Assembly: GCF_900101615.1 (NCBI RefSeq)
Contig: NZ_FMZX01000001.1
Location: 310,001-374,000, forward strand
Source of the DNA: Belnapia rosea
GTDB lineage: Bacteria > Pseudomonadota > Alphaproteobacteria > Acetobacterales > Acetobacteraceae
DNA length: 64,000 bases
Reading direction: 5' to 3'
The notes beneath the pieces were generated by a model. The model saw nothing but the letters and a program-made list of their open reading frames with translations. It did no database searches and was not told where the DNA came from. Positions 1 through 7,774 of this stretch are shown one piece after another. The translations under genes were made by a program, and so were the position numbers. Position 1 is the stretch's first letter. Each line of letters starts with the position of its first letter.

Positions 1-401
1 AAATTCATCGCCCGTAGCCGGTTCTGGATGTTGCGCACCGCGGCTGGGCTCAGCGGATCGGTCGCCATGGCGGCTGGCGTGCCGGGTGCGGGGCCGGCGG
101 TTGGGCCGGCCGCCAGCAACTCGGACGGGCCGAGGCCGAGCGTCGCCGCCGTCGCCTGGTTCAACTGACCGGAAACCTGCAGGCCGCGGCTCTGCTGGAA
201 GCGCTCCAGCGCCGCCTGGCTGTCCGGGCCCCAGACGCCGTCCGGCCGGCCGGCATAGAGGCCTGCCTGCCGCAGCCGCTCCTGCACCTGCGTCACCGCC
301 GCCGGAGCAAGTGGCTGCATATAGATCAGAGAGGGTGCCTGCTGGGCGGCCGCGCTACCGGCCACGACCAGCCCCGCCAGAATGATTCCGTGAAACCGCA
401 T
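1..401 (-). CDS. Secreted peptidoglycan-binding (PGRP-like fold) domain protein, 3' end outside window
   Basis: The reading frame starts at 401 and runs off the left edge, so only the first ~133 residues are visible. Residues 1-19 form a signal peptide (MRFHGIILAG, then small residues ending AAAQ). Residues ~35-80 match a PG_binding_1 domain: a helix with QERLRQAGLYAG, then the typical PDGVWGPDSQAAL turn and FQQSRGLQVSG. Such domains anchor periplasmic or secreted proteins to the cell wall. A second similar unit seems to begin at the edge (VRNIQNRLRAMN), so the protein may carry two copies or a downstream catalytic domain. A GGAGCAGG stretch sits about 5 bases before the ATG. The catalytic function, if any, cannot be judged from this part. 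Confidence 0.8.
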   Translation of the reverse strand, partial: MRFHGIILAGLVVAGSAAAQQAPSLIYMQPLAPAAVTQVQERLRQAGLYAGRPDGVWGPDSQAALERFQQSRGLQVSGQLNQATAATLGLGPSELLAAGPTAGPAPGTPAAMATDPLSPAAVRNIQNRLRAMN

Positions 402-452
402 CGTTCCTGCTCCCGACTTGTCGGAAGCGAAACACATTAACCCGGCAAGGGT

Positions 453-1844
453 TCAGCCTGAAATCGGATCGATATTCTCCAGCATCCAGCGGGCGAGGCC
501 GGTGACGCGCGCATCCTGGTGAATCTGGCCCATCACCTGCACGCCCACCGGCATTCCCCCCACGGCCAGCAACGGGATGGTCACGGCCGGGGCGAAGAGC
601 ATGGAGGAGGGTGCATTGAAAACGAAGTCGCCGGTCGGTCGTGGATCGAGCGGCTCGCCAGGCTGGTCCCCCGACCAGACGGGTGCCGGGCCGGGGCAGG
701 CGAGGGCGATGACCGCATCGGCCAGCGGCGCGATGCGGATGAAGCGCGCCTGGGCCTCTTCCCGGCGGGCCAGGGCTGCCTGGTAGTCGCTATGGGTCAT
801 GGCTTCGGCCCGGGCCAGCACTGCCTTGCCGCGGGGGCTGATGGCCTCCGGGTCCTGGTCGAGCAGGTTGCGCTGGCCCCAGCGGTTCTCCCAGCCGGTG
901 ATGGCACCGCAGATCGCGCGTCCCTCGGCGATGCCCGCCTCGAAGGCCTCGATCAGGGGGTGGTCGCGCCGGCGCAGCAGGGTGACGCCAGCCGCCTGCA
1001 GCCGCTCCAGCAGGGTCTCGAAGGCCGCCCGGCTTGCCGCGTCCAGCGCTGCCCACCCCTCCGTTTCCATGACGATCAGGCGCTCGGGCCTCGCGGCGGC
1101 GGGCGGCACGGCGGGGCCCATCAGCCCGGGCGTTCCGCGATCCCCACCGCAGCGCGCGGCGATCTCGATCGCCACCTGCCACATATCCTCGATGCAGCCG
1201 GCATGCGGGCCATGGGTGCTCTGGCTGGTTGCCTGGCGCTCGCCGCGATTGATCCCGCCCTGGCTCGGCTTCAGCGCCACATTGCCGCAATAGGCCGCCG
1301 GCCGGATGATGGAGCCGCCGACCTGGGTGCCGATCGCCGCCGGCACCATCCGCGCCCCGACCGCTGCGGCCGAGCCGGAGGAGGAGCCGCCCGGCGTACG
1401 TGCCGGATCGAATGGGTTGGTGGTCGGGCCGGGGTGGGAGCCGCCGAGCTCGGTGGTGACCGTCTTGCCCAGCACCACCGCGCCCGCCTGGCGCAGCGCC
1501 CAGACGGCGGCATTGTCCCGCTTCGGAAAATGGCCGCGATAGCCGGCGCAGCCCATCTCGGTCGGCATGTCCCGCGTCTCGAGCAGATCCTTGATGCCGA
1601 TCGGCATGCCATCGATCGGCGAGAGCGGCCGCCCCTCGCGCCAGCGGGCGGTGCTGGCATCCGCCGCCGCCCGGGCGCCTGCCTCGTTGAGGGTGGCCCA
1701 GGCCTGCACCACCGGCTCCCGCGCCGCAATGGTCTCGAGGCAGCGTTCCAGCCAGGCACGGGGCGTATCCGCCCCGGCGGCGAAGCGCGGCACGGATTCG
1801 TGCCAGCGCAGCGCATGGAAATCCCGTGGCGAATACTGGTCCAT
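453..1844 (-). CDS. Amidase signature family hydrolase
   Basis: 463-aa member of the amidase signature superfamily (Ser-cisSer-Lys triad), hydrolysing a carboxamide to acid plus ammonia; the substrate is not evident. Visible catalytic elements are Lys85 in GIKDLLET, the Ser-rich loop GGSSSGSAAA near residue 153, and the nucleophile Ser178 in GTQVGGSIIRPAAYCG. The C-terminal GMPVGVQVMGQ motif is also typical. The frame stays open upstream to 2645, but that part is antisense to the next gene; the ATG at 1844 (MDQYSPRDFHALRW) gives the normal family length. It lies 11 bases downstream of the TauE-like gene and is probably co-transcribed with it. GTQVGGS in place of the common GTDTGGS is a modest divergence. 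Confidence 0.9.
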   Translation of the reverse strand: MDQYSPRDFHALRWHESVPRFAAGADTPRAWLERCLETIAAREPVVQAWATLNEAGARAAADASTARWREGRPLSPIDGMPIGIKDLLETRDMPTEMGCAGYRGHFPKRDNAAVWALRQAGAVVLGKTVTTELGGSHPGPTTNPFDPARTPGGSSSGSAAAVGARMVPAAIGTQVGGSIIRPAAYCGNVALKPSQGGINRGERQATSQSTHGPHAGCIEDMWQVAIEIAARCGGDRGTPGLMGPAVPPAAARPERLIVMETEGWAALDAASRAAFETLLERLQAAGVTLLRRRDHPLIEAFEAGIAEGRAICGAITGWENRWGQRNLLDQDPEAISPRGKAVLARAEAMTHSDYQAALARREEAQARFIRIAPLADAVIALACPGPAPVWSGDQPGEPLDPRPTGDFVFNAPSSMLFAPAVTIPLLAVGGMPVGVQVMGQIHQDARVTGLARWMLENIDPISG

Positions 1845-1855
1845 CCCGCAGCCTC

Positions 1856-2617
1856 CTATCGCAAGAACCGGTCCCAGAGCGGCAAGCCGAGCAGGGCGGC
1901 CAGCCCGATCATGGCATAGCAGCCGAGGCGGAAGCTCCGCTCGCTGGCCAGGCCGAACATCCGTGTCCCCAGCCAGATGCCGATCCCATAGACCGGCGCT
2001 GCAACCAGGAAGGGCGCCGCCAGCGCCGGCGTCAGCAGCCCCGCCGCGGCATAGGCAAGGCCGACGAGCACGCCGCCGGCGGCGAGGAACAGGCCGAAGG
2101 AGGCGCGCACCCGCCAGGCCGGGCCGGGCTGGCCGAGCAGATAGGCCATCACCGGCGGACCGCTCACCATGGCGACCCCGCCCAGCACCCCGCCGGCGAG
2201 CCCGACGCCGAGCGTCGCGGCAAGGCTCGGCCGACCCTGGAACCGCCAGCCGGAGACGAGAAGGGCAAGCAGGCCGAGGATGCCGATGGCGATGCCCCAT
2301 CGCAGGGCGAGCGGGTCGGCATAGACCAGCAGGGCGGCGCCGATCGGGGTGCCGGCCAGCGCCCCGAGCGCCAGCAGCCCGACCTGCGGCCGATCCGCCA
2401 GCCGCCAGGCGGTCGGCGTGAGCAGGAGGATCGCCAGGACCTCGACCAGCAGCATCAGCGGCGCCGCCCCTTGTGGCCCGAGTGCCGCCGAGGCGAGGGG
2501 GACGAAGATCAGCGCCGCCCCGAAGCCCGAGAAGCCCCGTGCCAGGCCGCCCGCGAAGGCCGCGCCCAGCAGCCATCCGAGCGCCGCCCCGCGGGGCCAT
2601 GCATCGAGCCAGACCAT
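1856..2617 (-). CDS. TauE/SafE (sulfite exporter) family membrane protein
   Basis: 253-aa polytopic inner-membrane protein with about 7-8 hydrophobic helices. The N-terminal signature GLARGFSGFGAALIFVPL and the second-half repeat GGVLGGVAMVSGPPVMAYLLG are the two inverted DUF81/TauE repeats. The family exports sulfite, sulfoacetate and other small anions, but specificity cannot be read from sequence. It is first in an operon with the amidase downstream (11-base gap) and is divergent from the BKACE gene at 2716. A perfect inverted repeat lies 23 bases before its ATG. The context suggests uptake or efflux of an organic-acid intermediate of the same catabolic locus (inference). Confidence 0.88.
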   Translation of the reverse strand: MVWLDAWPRGAALGWLLGAAFAGGLARGFSGFGAALIFVPLASAALGPQGAAPLMLLVEVLAILLLTPTAWRLADRPQVGLLALGALAGTPIGAALLVYADPLALRWGIAIGILGLLALLVSGWRFQGRPSLAATLGVGLAGGVLGGVAMVSGPPVMAYLLGQPGPAWRVRASFGLFLAAGGVLVGLAYAAAGLLTPALAAPFLVAAPVYGIGIWLGTRMFGLASERSFRLGCYAMIGLAALLGLPLWDRFLR

Positions 2618-2640
2618 CCGGCGCAGTCTGGCCCGCGCCG

Positions 2641-2669
2641 GGCACGGCGTGAAGCCTTCACGCCGTGCC
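2641..2669. promoter_or_regulatory. Perfect 14-bp inverted repeat between divergent genes, probable operator
   Basis: Left arm GGCACGGCGTGAAG (2641-2654), one-base spacer C, right arm CTTCACGCCGTGCC (2656-2669), with no mismatches. It sits in the 98-bp divergent region, 23 bp before the TauE-like start and 46 bp before the BKACE start, which suits an operator controlling both. With a 1-nt spacer it is not a good RNA terminator, and neither neighbour ends here. No regulator gene adjoins it. Confidence 0.6.
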
Positions 2670-2715
2670 GCGTCCCGCCGATAGTGCCGGCATATCCATC
2701 GGGAGGAGAGACCGC

Positions 2716-3642
2716 ATGTCGAAGGTCATCATCAGCGTCGCCGTCACCGGGGCGATCCACACCCCCAGCATGTCCGACTACCTGCCCATCACCCCGCAGG
2801 AGATCGCCGAGCAGTCGATCGCCGCTGCGGAGGCAGGCGCGGCCATCATCCACCTCCATGCGCGGGACCCGAATGACGGCAGGCCGACGCCGGACCCGAA
2901 GGTCTTCATGCAGTTCCTGCCGGTGATCAAGCAGTCGACCGATGCGGTGATCAACATCACCACCGGCGGCGGGCTCGGCATGTCGGTGGATGAGCGTCTC
3001 GCCGCGCCGCTGCAGGCGAAGCCCGAGATGTGCTCGCTCAACATGGGCTCGATGAACTTCAACATCTCGGGCAGTGCCGCCCGGATCAAGAATTTCAAAT
3101 ACGAGTGGGAGCGGCCCTACCTCGAGGGCACGACCGACTTCATCTTCCGCAACACCTTCAAGGATATCGAGCAGATCGTGGAGCGGCTGGGCAAGGGCCA
3201 CGGCACGCGCTTCGAGTTCGAGTGCTACGACGTCGGCCATCTCTACAACCTGGCCCATATGCTCGACCGCAAGGTGGTGGAGCCGCCGCTTTTCACCCAG
3301 ACGATCTTCGGCATCCTCGGCGGTGTCGGCGCCGAGCCGCGCAACCTGCTGTTCATGAAGGAGACGGCGGACCGGCTCTTCGGCAAGGATTATGTCTGGT
3401 CCGTGCTGGCGGCGGGGCGCAACCAGATGCCCTTCACCACCATGGCCGGCATGCTGGGCGGCAATGTGCGCGTCGGTCTCGAGGACTCGCTGTGGCTCGG
3501 CAAGGGCGTGCAGGCGAAGAGCAATGCCGAGCAGGTGGCGAAGATCCGCCGCATCCTCGAGGAGTTGAGCCTCGAGATCGCCACGCCCGCCGAGGCGCGG
3601 CAGATCCTGGCGCTGAAGGGCGGCGACAAGGTCGGCTTTTGA
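2716..3642 (+). CDS. BKACE family (DUF849) beta-keto acid cleavage enzyme
   Basis: 308-aa TIM-barrel protein of the BKACE family, the group containing 3-keto-5-aminohexanoate cleavage enzyme (Kce) of lysine fermentation. These enzymes condense a beta-keto acid with acetyl-CoA and release acetoacetate plus a CoA ester. The Zn ligands His46 and His48 are present in HLHARDP, at the same positions as in Kce, and the later VGLED acidic residue (E256) is the likely third ligand. The ATG at 2716 follows a strong GGGAGGAGAG site by 5 bases; the open frame further upstream is not needed. Substrate specificity varies widely across the family and cannot be assigned. It is divergent from the TauE/amidase pair and shares the 2641-2669 palindrome. 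Confidence 0.92.
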   Translation: MSKVIISVAVTGAIHTPSMSDYLPITPQEIAEQSIAAAEAGAAIIHLHARDPNDGRPTPDPKVFMQFLPVIKQSTDAVINITTGGGLGMSVDERLAAPLQAKPEMCSLNMGSMNFNISGSAARIKNFKYEWERPYLEGTTDFIFRNTFKDIEQIVERLGKGHGTRFEFECYDVGHLYNLAHMLDRKVVEPPLFTQTIFGILGGVGAEPRNLLFMKETADRLFGKDYVWSVLAAGRNQMPFTTMAGMLGGNVRVGLEDSLWLGKGVQAKSNAEQVAKIRRILEELSLEIATPAEARQILALKGGDKVGF

Positions 3643-3647
3643 TGGGA

Positions 3648-3677
3648 TGCGGGGCGGCGGCTGCCCGCCGCCCCGCA
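3648..3677. terminator. Bidirectional hairpin terminator between convergent genes
   Basis: Perfect 13-bp stem TGCGGGGCGGCGG / CCGCCGCCCCGCA with loop CTGC, five bases after the BKACE stop and five before the DUF4394 stop. There is no clear T-tract, so termination strength is inferred from stem GC content and position only. Confidence 0.65.
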
Positions 3678-3682
3678 GAGGC

Positions 3683-4471
3683 CTACTGCATGACCGCGAT
3701 GTCGATGACCTCGGCCTGCGGCAAACCGCTGACGGCGCCGACCGGCATCGCCTTGCCGTTCGAGAGATCGACATGGTGCAGCGTGTTGCTTGCGAGCAGC
3801 ACCGCCATGTTGCCGCCGCCTGCCTCGGGCATGATGTCGAAGGCAACGCCGACCGGCAGGTTGGCCGCTATCTCGCCACGCGGCTGCTGCACGCCGTCAT
3901 TCGGCGGGGCCTGGAGGTTCAGGCTGCGGCTCAGCGTGTCGACGGTGTAGAGCATGGTCGCGGTCGCACCCGGCATGCTGTTGGTATAGGCGCCGGCGAC
4001 GACACGCGGGGTCGTCTCCGCCCAGGGCGTGCCGGCCTGGTACTTCAGCGTGCCGTCCTTCACCACCGCGCCGGTCTCCACATTGACGCGGAAATTGACG
4101 CCGCTCATCCCCATGACGCGCAGGCGGTCGGCGACCGGGTTGAAGTCGATCGTGGCGCGGCCGCCGCTCTCGAAGCGCTCGGACAGGCGGCTCACCAGGG
4201 TGGCGCGGCCGGTCGTCGCGTCGATGGTGACGATCTGGCCGGCATCGGTCAGGCCATAGAGCTTCATATCGGCCGGACGCACATCGATGCCAAGCAGCCG
4301 GCCCTCGATGCCGGTGACGCGGATCGGGGTCATGGCGCGGCGGCTCTGGCTGTCGATGCGGAGAAGATGGTTGTCGGCGGTGAGGCCGACCAGGGTCGCG
4401 GCCTCGGCCCCGGCGGCCGAAAGAAGGAAGGCGGCGCCGGCAGCGAGCATCATGCGGGTGGTGCGGGTCAT
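3683..4471 (-). CDS. DUF4394 domain secreted protein
   Basis: 262-aa exported protein. The start at 4471 (MTRTTRMMLAAG) is preceded by GGAGAG seven bases upstream and opens a signal peptide ending near SAAGAEA. The mature part is a DUF4394 domain, a beta-propeller-like fold built from blades such as LVGLTADNHLLRID, LYGLTDAGQIVTID and LYTVDTLSRSLNL. Function is unknown; members are extracytoplasmic and are often found near SigK/RskA-type ECF sigma operons, as here (about 600 bp upstream on the same strand). Control by that sigma factor is an inference. The gene converges on BKACE across the 3648-3677 hairpin. Confidence 0.85.
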   Translation of the reverse strand: MTRTTRMMLAAGAAFLLSAAGAEAATLVGLTADNHLLRIDSQSRRAMTPIRVTGIEGRLLGIDVRPADMKLYGLTDAGQIVTIDATTGRATLVSRLSERFESGGRATIDFNPVADRLRVMGMSGVNFRVNVETGAVVKDGTLKYQAGTPWAETTPRVVAGAYTNSMPGATATMLYTVDTLSRSLNLQAPPNDGVQQPRGEIAANLPVGVAFDIMPEAGGGNMAVLLASNTLHHVDLSNGKAMPVGAVSGLPQAEVIDIAVMQ

Positions 4472-4526
4472 GGCAGCGTCTCTCCGAAAGGACGCGGCGA
4501 CCATTTCGGTGCCGCTGGCTGCTTTA

Positions 4527-4558
4527 CGGAGGGATGGCTGAGCCAGATGCGCCCTCCG
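4527..4558. promoter_or_regulatory. Nested inverted repeat upstream of the DUF4394 gene
   Basis: CGGAGGG (4527-4533) pairs with CCCTCCG (4552-4558), and a smaller hairpin TGGC-TGA-GCCA (4535-4545) lies inside it. It falls between the stop of the 48-aa gene (4684) and the DUF4394 start (4471), so it may be a terminator for the first or a leader element for the second. There is no T-tract. Confidence 0.3.
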
Positions 4559-4683
4559 CCATCACGGACGCGCGATAAAAATTCCCGGGCAAAGGCCGGT
4601 CAGGTGGAGGCCCTGGCCGGCGTAATCCACTTCGTCACACGGCGGGTAGCGGCGTTCCCATGAGCACCACGAACGGAAACGCC

Positions 4684-4830
4684 CTAGCCTCGGAAACCCG
4701 CAAGAACGAAGAGCAGCAGCATCACGCCGAGGAAGATACCGCCTTGGACCAGCTGCGACAGGCGGCCCTGCTGGTCCTGCTCGCGCGGTTCCGCCCCACG
4801 ACGGGGGCGGGCTGAGTTCATATCCGACAT
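4684..4830 (-). CDS. 48-aa single-pass membrane microprotein
   Basis: Short frame starting MSDMNSARPRRGAEPRE, with a GGGAGG ribosome site eight bases before the ATG at 4830 and ending in TAG at 4684. Residues 1-27 are hydrophilic and rich in Arg, Gln and Glu; residues ~29-45 are a hydrophobic helix (QGGIFLGVMLLLFVLAG) followed by FRG. The predicted topology is a cytoplasmic N-terminus with one membrane anchor. No family is recognised. It lies between the anti-sigma gene and the DUF4394 gene on the same strand. The ribosome site, clear helix and gene-free surroundings argue that it is real; conservation in relatives would settle it. Confidence 0.55.
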   Translation of the reverse strand: MSDMNSARPRRGAEPREQDQQGRLSQLVQGGIFLGVMLLLFVLAGFRG

Positions 4831-5003
4831 CGTTCAGGCCTCCCGGCCAACGAGAGGAGAGTGCCAAGCCTGACTAAGCAAGGCACAGGGCAGGACGTGG
4901 CCGGGCATGCATGTCTCCGCACAAGACGCATGTGCCAGGATTGGCACGGGCGACCGGTCTCGATTCACGCGACGCCGGCAGCACGCTTCTAGCAATTGTT
5001 AAA

Positions 5004-5033
5004 CCGTTACGCATTCTGAAAAACGTGTAACGG
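5004..5033 (-). terminator. Rho-independent-type terminator after the ECF sigma/anti-sigma operon
   Basis: CCGTTACGC (5004-5012) pairs with GTGTAACGG (5025-5033), eight of nine positions matching, around a 12-base loop. On the minus strand the hairpin follows the anti-sigma stop (5048) by about 14 bases and is itself followed by TTTAACAATT, a short T-rich tail. Confidence 0.6.
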
Positions 5034-5047
5034 CCAAGGATTGAAAT

Positions 5048-5752
5048 TCAGCTTGAGCCCGCGGCGGTCAGCCGGCCGATAAAGAGGATCGGCCCGGTCG
5101 GTCGTCCGGTGGGCGAACCACCCGGCGGTTCGAGGCTGATCTCGATCAGCATGCCCGGTTCCGGCCGGATGCTGGCCGCGCTGACCGTCAGCCTGCCTTC
5201 GGGGGGGATGAGGCCGAGCGAGGTCGGCGCCGTCGCACCGGGCGGCAGGGCCCAGAGCTGCATCGCCCGGTCCGGCTCGAGCTGACGCGGGTTGAGCGAG
5301 GCGAGCCGCAATGTGCCGGAAGGACTGGCCTCGACCACCCAGGCCGGCTGGTCCCGCTGAGTCAGCAACACGGTCATCAGCCTCGCCGGCTCGGGCGCGG
5401 GACGGGTGACGAGCAGTGCCGCCAGCCCGGCTGCCACCGCGCTGGCGCCGATCGCCCAGCCACGCCAGGGATCGAGCCAGCGGCTGTACCGCGCAGCGGA
5501 GCGGGCGGCGGCAGGGCGGGCCGCCCCCGGCAGGGCTGCCTCGATCCGGTCCCACAGACCCGCGGGTGGCGCCTCCGCCTCGGCCAGTTGCGTCAAGGGA
5601 CCTAGGCGGGCCTCCCAGGCCCGTACCGCAGTGCGGAGGGCGGCATCGGCGGGCAGTGCCGCCTCCAGTTCTGCCGCCGCCCGGGCGTCGAGCGTACCGA
5701 GCACGTATTCGCCGGCGAGGATGTCGCGTTCCTGTGGATCGGTCGGGATCAT
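5048..5752 (-). CDS. RskA-family anti-sigma factor
   Basis: 234-aa single-pass membrane anti-sigma factor. The N-terminal ~75 residues (DILAGEYVLGTLDARAAAELEAAL) match the cytoplasmic sigma-binding domain of RskA/ChrR-like anti-sigmas. A transmembrane helix spans residues ~98-116 (GWAIGASAVAAGLAALLVT), and the periplasmic C-terminal domain carries the RskA motif region with MQLWALPPG and GMLIEISLEPPGGSP. It sequesters its partner sigma factor at the membrane until regulated proteolysis releases it (family knowledge). The start codon overlaps the sigma stop as ATGA, so the pair is translationally coupled and expected to be made in equal amounts. A terminator follows at 5004-5033. Confidence 0.9.
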   Translation of the reverse strand: MIPTDPQERDILAGEYVLGTLDARAAAELEAALPADAALRTAVRAWEARLGPLTQLAEAEAPPAGLWDRIEAALPGAARPAAARSAARYSRWLDPWRGWAIGASAVAAGLAALLVTRPAPEPARLMTVLLTQRDQPAWVVEASPSGTLRLASLNPRQLEPDRAMQLWALPPGATAPTSLGLIPPEGRLTVSAASIRPEPGMLIEISLEPPGGSPTGRPTGPILFIGRLTAAGSS

Positions 5753-6288
5753 GTGAGGCACTCCCGCAATTGCAGGAGGCCGCGCCGGATCCAGGCCTTC
5801 ACGGTGCCGAGCGGGAGGTCGAGCCGCGCCGCCACCTGGGCATGTGACAGCCCGTGGACGAAGGCGAGGAGGATGCCCTTGCGATTCTTCTCGTCGAGCG
5901 CCGCAAGGCAATCCCGCAGGCGCCGCCCCTCGGCGCTGGCGGCGACCCGCTCCAGGGCTTCGGGGGCCACCGCCTGGTCGCCGAGGGCGGGGTCGTCGGT
6001 CGGCAACTCCCGCCCGCGCTTCCGCGCCAAGTCGAGCGCCGCGTGGCGGACGATGGCACCGAGCCAGGCGGACGCATCGCCGCGTGCCGGATCGAATTGC
6101 GCGGCGCGTTGGCTGATACGGAGGAAGGCGTCCTGCACCGCATCCGCCGAGGCCTCCCGATCGCGCAGGATGGCCTGGGCGATGCCGAAGAGCCGTGTCG
6201 CCTGCTGCTGGAAAAGCGCCCGGAGCGCGCCACGGTCGCCCCGGGCGATATGATCGAGGAGGTCAGCCGGGGAGGATTCAGCCCGCAT
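5749..6288 (-). CDS. ECF sigma factor (RskA-regulated type)
   Basis: 179-aa extracytoplasmic-function sigma factor. Region 2 is at residues ~10-75 (ALRALFQQQATRLFGIAQ ... DAVQDAFLRI, the -10 binding part) and region 4 at ~120-175, with a helix-turn-helix in HAQVAARLDLPLGTVKAWIRRG. The regions are joined by a linker rich in Ala and Glu. The start at 6288 (MRAESSPADLLDHI) lies two bases after the stop of the IalB-like gene, and the stop overlaps the anti-sigma start (ATGA). The paired RskA protein identifies it as a SigK/RskA-type system responding to envelope or redox stress in other bacteria. Its targets are unknown; the nearby DUF4394 and 48-aa genes are candidates. Confidence 0.92.
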   Translation of the reverse strand: MRAESSPADLLDHIARGDRGALRALFQQQATRLFGIAQAILRDREASADAVQDAFLRISQRAAQFDPARGDASAWLGAIVRHAALDLARKRGRELPTDDPALGDQAVAPEALERVAASAEGRRLRDCLAALDEKNRKGILLAFVHGLSHAQVAARLDLPLGTVKAWIRRGLLQLRECLT

Positions 6289-6290
6289 GG

Positions 6291-6905
6291 TCACTGCCCG
6301 AACAGCCGGAAGAGACGCTGTAGCAACTCCCGCGCATCGACGCCCAGCGGGGGCTCCGTGGTGGGCATGGCCTCGCGTGGGGCTTGGCGGGCGAAGCGGG
6401 CCACCGCCTCCCGCGTGCCGGAGAGGCGGAGCTCCACCGGATCGGCCGTGCTGCTGCCGCTCCCGGGACCTACGAGGCGCAGCAGGGCACGGTCCGCCTG
6501 CAGCACCTCGGTTTCCATCCGCGCGGCATCCTCGGCGCGCGGAGCGCAAACGATGTTGCGGCCTTCGAGTCCGCACGGCATCTCCACCATGCGATTCGGT
6601 GGAAAGCGCAGCTGTGCCGCACCCGAGATCGCCAGCAACCCACGCGTCACGCTGTCCAGCGTCAGCTCCCGCGCGGTGACGGCTGGAACCAGCCGGCCGC
6701 CCCGGTCGATGATCTCGAAGGCCACGCCGGTGTCCGAGGCACGCTCGACCGCCTCCCGGTGGCGAAGCAGGCAGCTCGCACGGTCGGTCATCCGGTCGGT
6801 GGCGCAGGCGAGGCGCCAGCTCCCGATCTCCTCGATGGGCTGCGCTAGGCCGGGGCGGCAGGCCAGGAGGAGCAGGGCAAGGCATGATGGGACTATACGC
6901 AGCAT
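6291..6905 (-). CDS. Secreted protein resembling invasion-associated locus B (IalB)
   Basis: About 204 residues with a signal peptide (MLRIVPSCLALLLLACRPGLA). The mature start EEIGSWRLACATDRMTDRASC resembles the W-x-V-x-C ... C opening of IalB-family periplasmic proteins, and a second Cys pair follows near MPCGLEGRNIVCAP, suggesting two disulfides. A slightly longer start at 6917 (MLGLMLRIV) is equally possible. It is the first gene of the operon with the ECF sigma and anti-sigma (2-base gap), so it may act in the same envelope response. The family assignment rests on the Trp/Cys pattern only and is moderate. It is divergent from the aldo-keto reductase with only 35 bp between them. Confidence 0.6.
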   Translation of the reverse strand: MLRIVPSCLALLLLACRPGLAQPIEEIGSWRLACATDRMTDRASCLLRHREAVERASDTGVAFEIIDRGGRLVPAVTARELTLDSVTRGLLAISGAAQLRFPPNRMVEMPCGLEGRNIVCAPRAEDAARMETEVLQADRALLRLVGPGSGSSTADPVELRLSGTREAVARFARQAPREAMPTTEPPLGVDARELLQRLFRLFGQ

Positions 6906-6940
6906 GAGGCCGAGCATAGGCCGGGACGGAGAAGCGCGGA

Positions 6941-7774
6941 ATGGTAGCAACGGTTGAGTTGGCGGACGGGACATTGGTTCCGACCCTTGGCCAGGGCACC
7001 TGGCATATGGGCGAGCGCGGCGCCGACCGGCGGCGCGAGGCCGAGGCGCTCCGCCTTGGCCTCGATCTCGGCATGACGCTGATCGATACCGCCGAGATGT
7101 ACGCCGAAGGCGGCGCCGAGGAGGTGGTGGCCGAGGCCATCGCCGGGCGGCGCAGCGATATCTTCCTCGTCTCCAAGGTCTATCCTCATAATGCAGGTGG
7201 CAGGAAGCTGGTGGCGGCGCTGGAGCGCAGCCTCGCGCGCCTCCGAACCGAGTTCCTCGACCTCTATCTGCTCCATTGGCGGGGCTCCGTACCCCTCGAG
7301 GATACGGTCGAGGCGATGGAGCGGATGCGCGAGGCGGGCAAGATTCACCGTTGGGGTGTCTCGAACCTCGATATCGATGACCTGGAGGAACTGGGCCCGG
7401 CGCTGGCCGACTGCGCGACGGATCAGGTGCTCTACAACCTCGAGCATCGCGGGGTTGAGTTCGACCTGCTGCCTTTCTGCCAGCGGCACCGCATGCCGGT
7501 GATGGCCTATAGCCCGGTCGGCCAGGGCGGGGCGCTGCTGCGCCATCCGGCGCTGCAGGCGGTGGCGGAGCGGCTTGGGGCGACGCCGGCCCAGGTGGCG
7601 ATCGCCTGGACCCTGCGGCAGCCGCAGGTCATCAGCATCCCGAAAGCGGCCGATGCTGCGCATGTCCGGCTGAATGCCGCCGCGGCCGGACTCCGCCTCG
7701 CGCCGGAGGATCTGGCGGCGCTGGATGCCGCCTTCCCGCCGCCTAGGCGGAAGCGGGCACTGGCGATGTTGTAG
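6941..7774 (+). CDS. Aldo-keto reductase
   Basis: 277-aa (alpha/beta)8 NADPH-dependent oxidoreductase reducing aldehydes or ketones to alcohols. The catalytic tetrad is visible: Asp and Tyr in DTAEMYAEGG, Lys in LVSKVYP and His in LLHWRG. The cofactor-binding C-terminal IPKAADAAHV (the family IPG/IPKA motif) is present. The ATG at 6941 is preceded by GGACGGAGAA at a suitable distance. Its last 32 bases overlap, tail to tail, the 3' end of the KpsS-like gene. The physiological substrate is unknown and there is no operon partner on this strand. Confidence 0.9.
   Translation: MVATVELADGTLVPTLGQGTWHMGERGADRRREAEALRLGLDLGMTLIDTAEMYAEGGAEEVVAEAIAGRRSDIFLVSKVYPHNAGGRKLVAALERSLARLRTEFLDLYLLHWRGSVPLEDTVEAMERMREAGKIHRWGVSNLDIDDLEELGPALADCATDQVLYNLEHRGVEFDLLPFCQRHRMPVMAYSPVGQGGALLRHPALQAVAERLGATPAQVAIAWTLRQPQVISIPKAADAAHVRLNAAAAGLRLAPEDLAALDAAFPPPRRKRALAML

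Noticed and set aside
86-385. 99-codon plus-strand frame at the left edge
   Set aside because: Opposite the signal peptide and peptidoglycan-binding domain of the minus-strand gene; Pro/Arg/Gly-rich composition of a shadow frame.
1845-2645. Upstream extension of the amidase frame
   Set aside because: It would overlap the whole TauE-like gene in another frame; the ATG at 1844 gives the family length.
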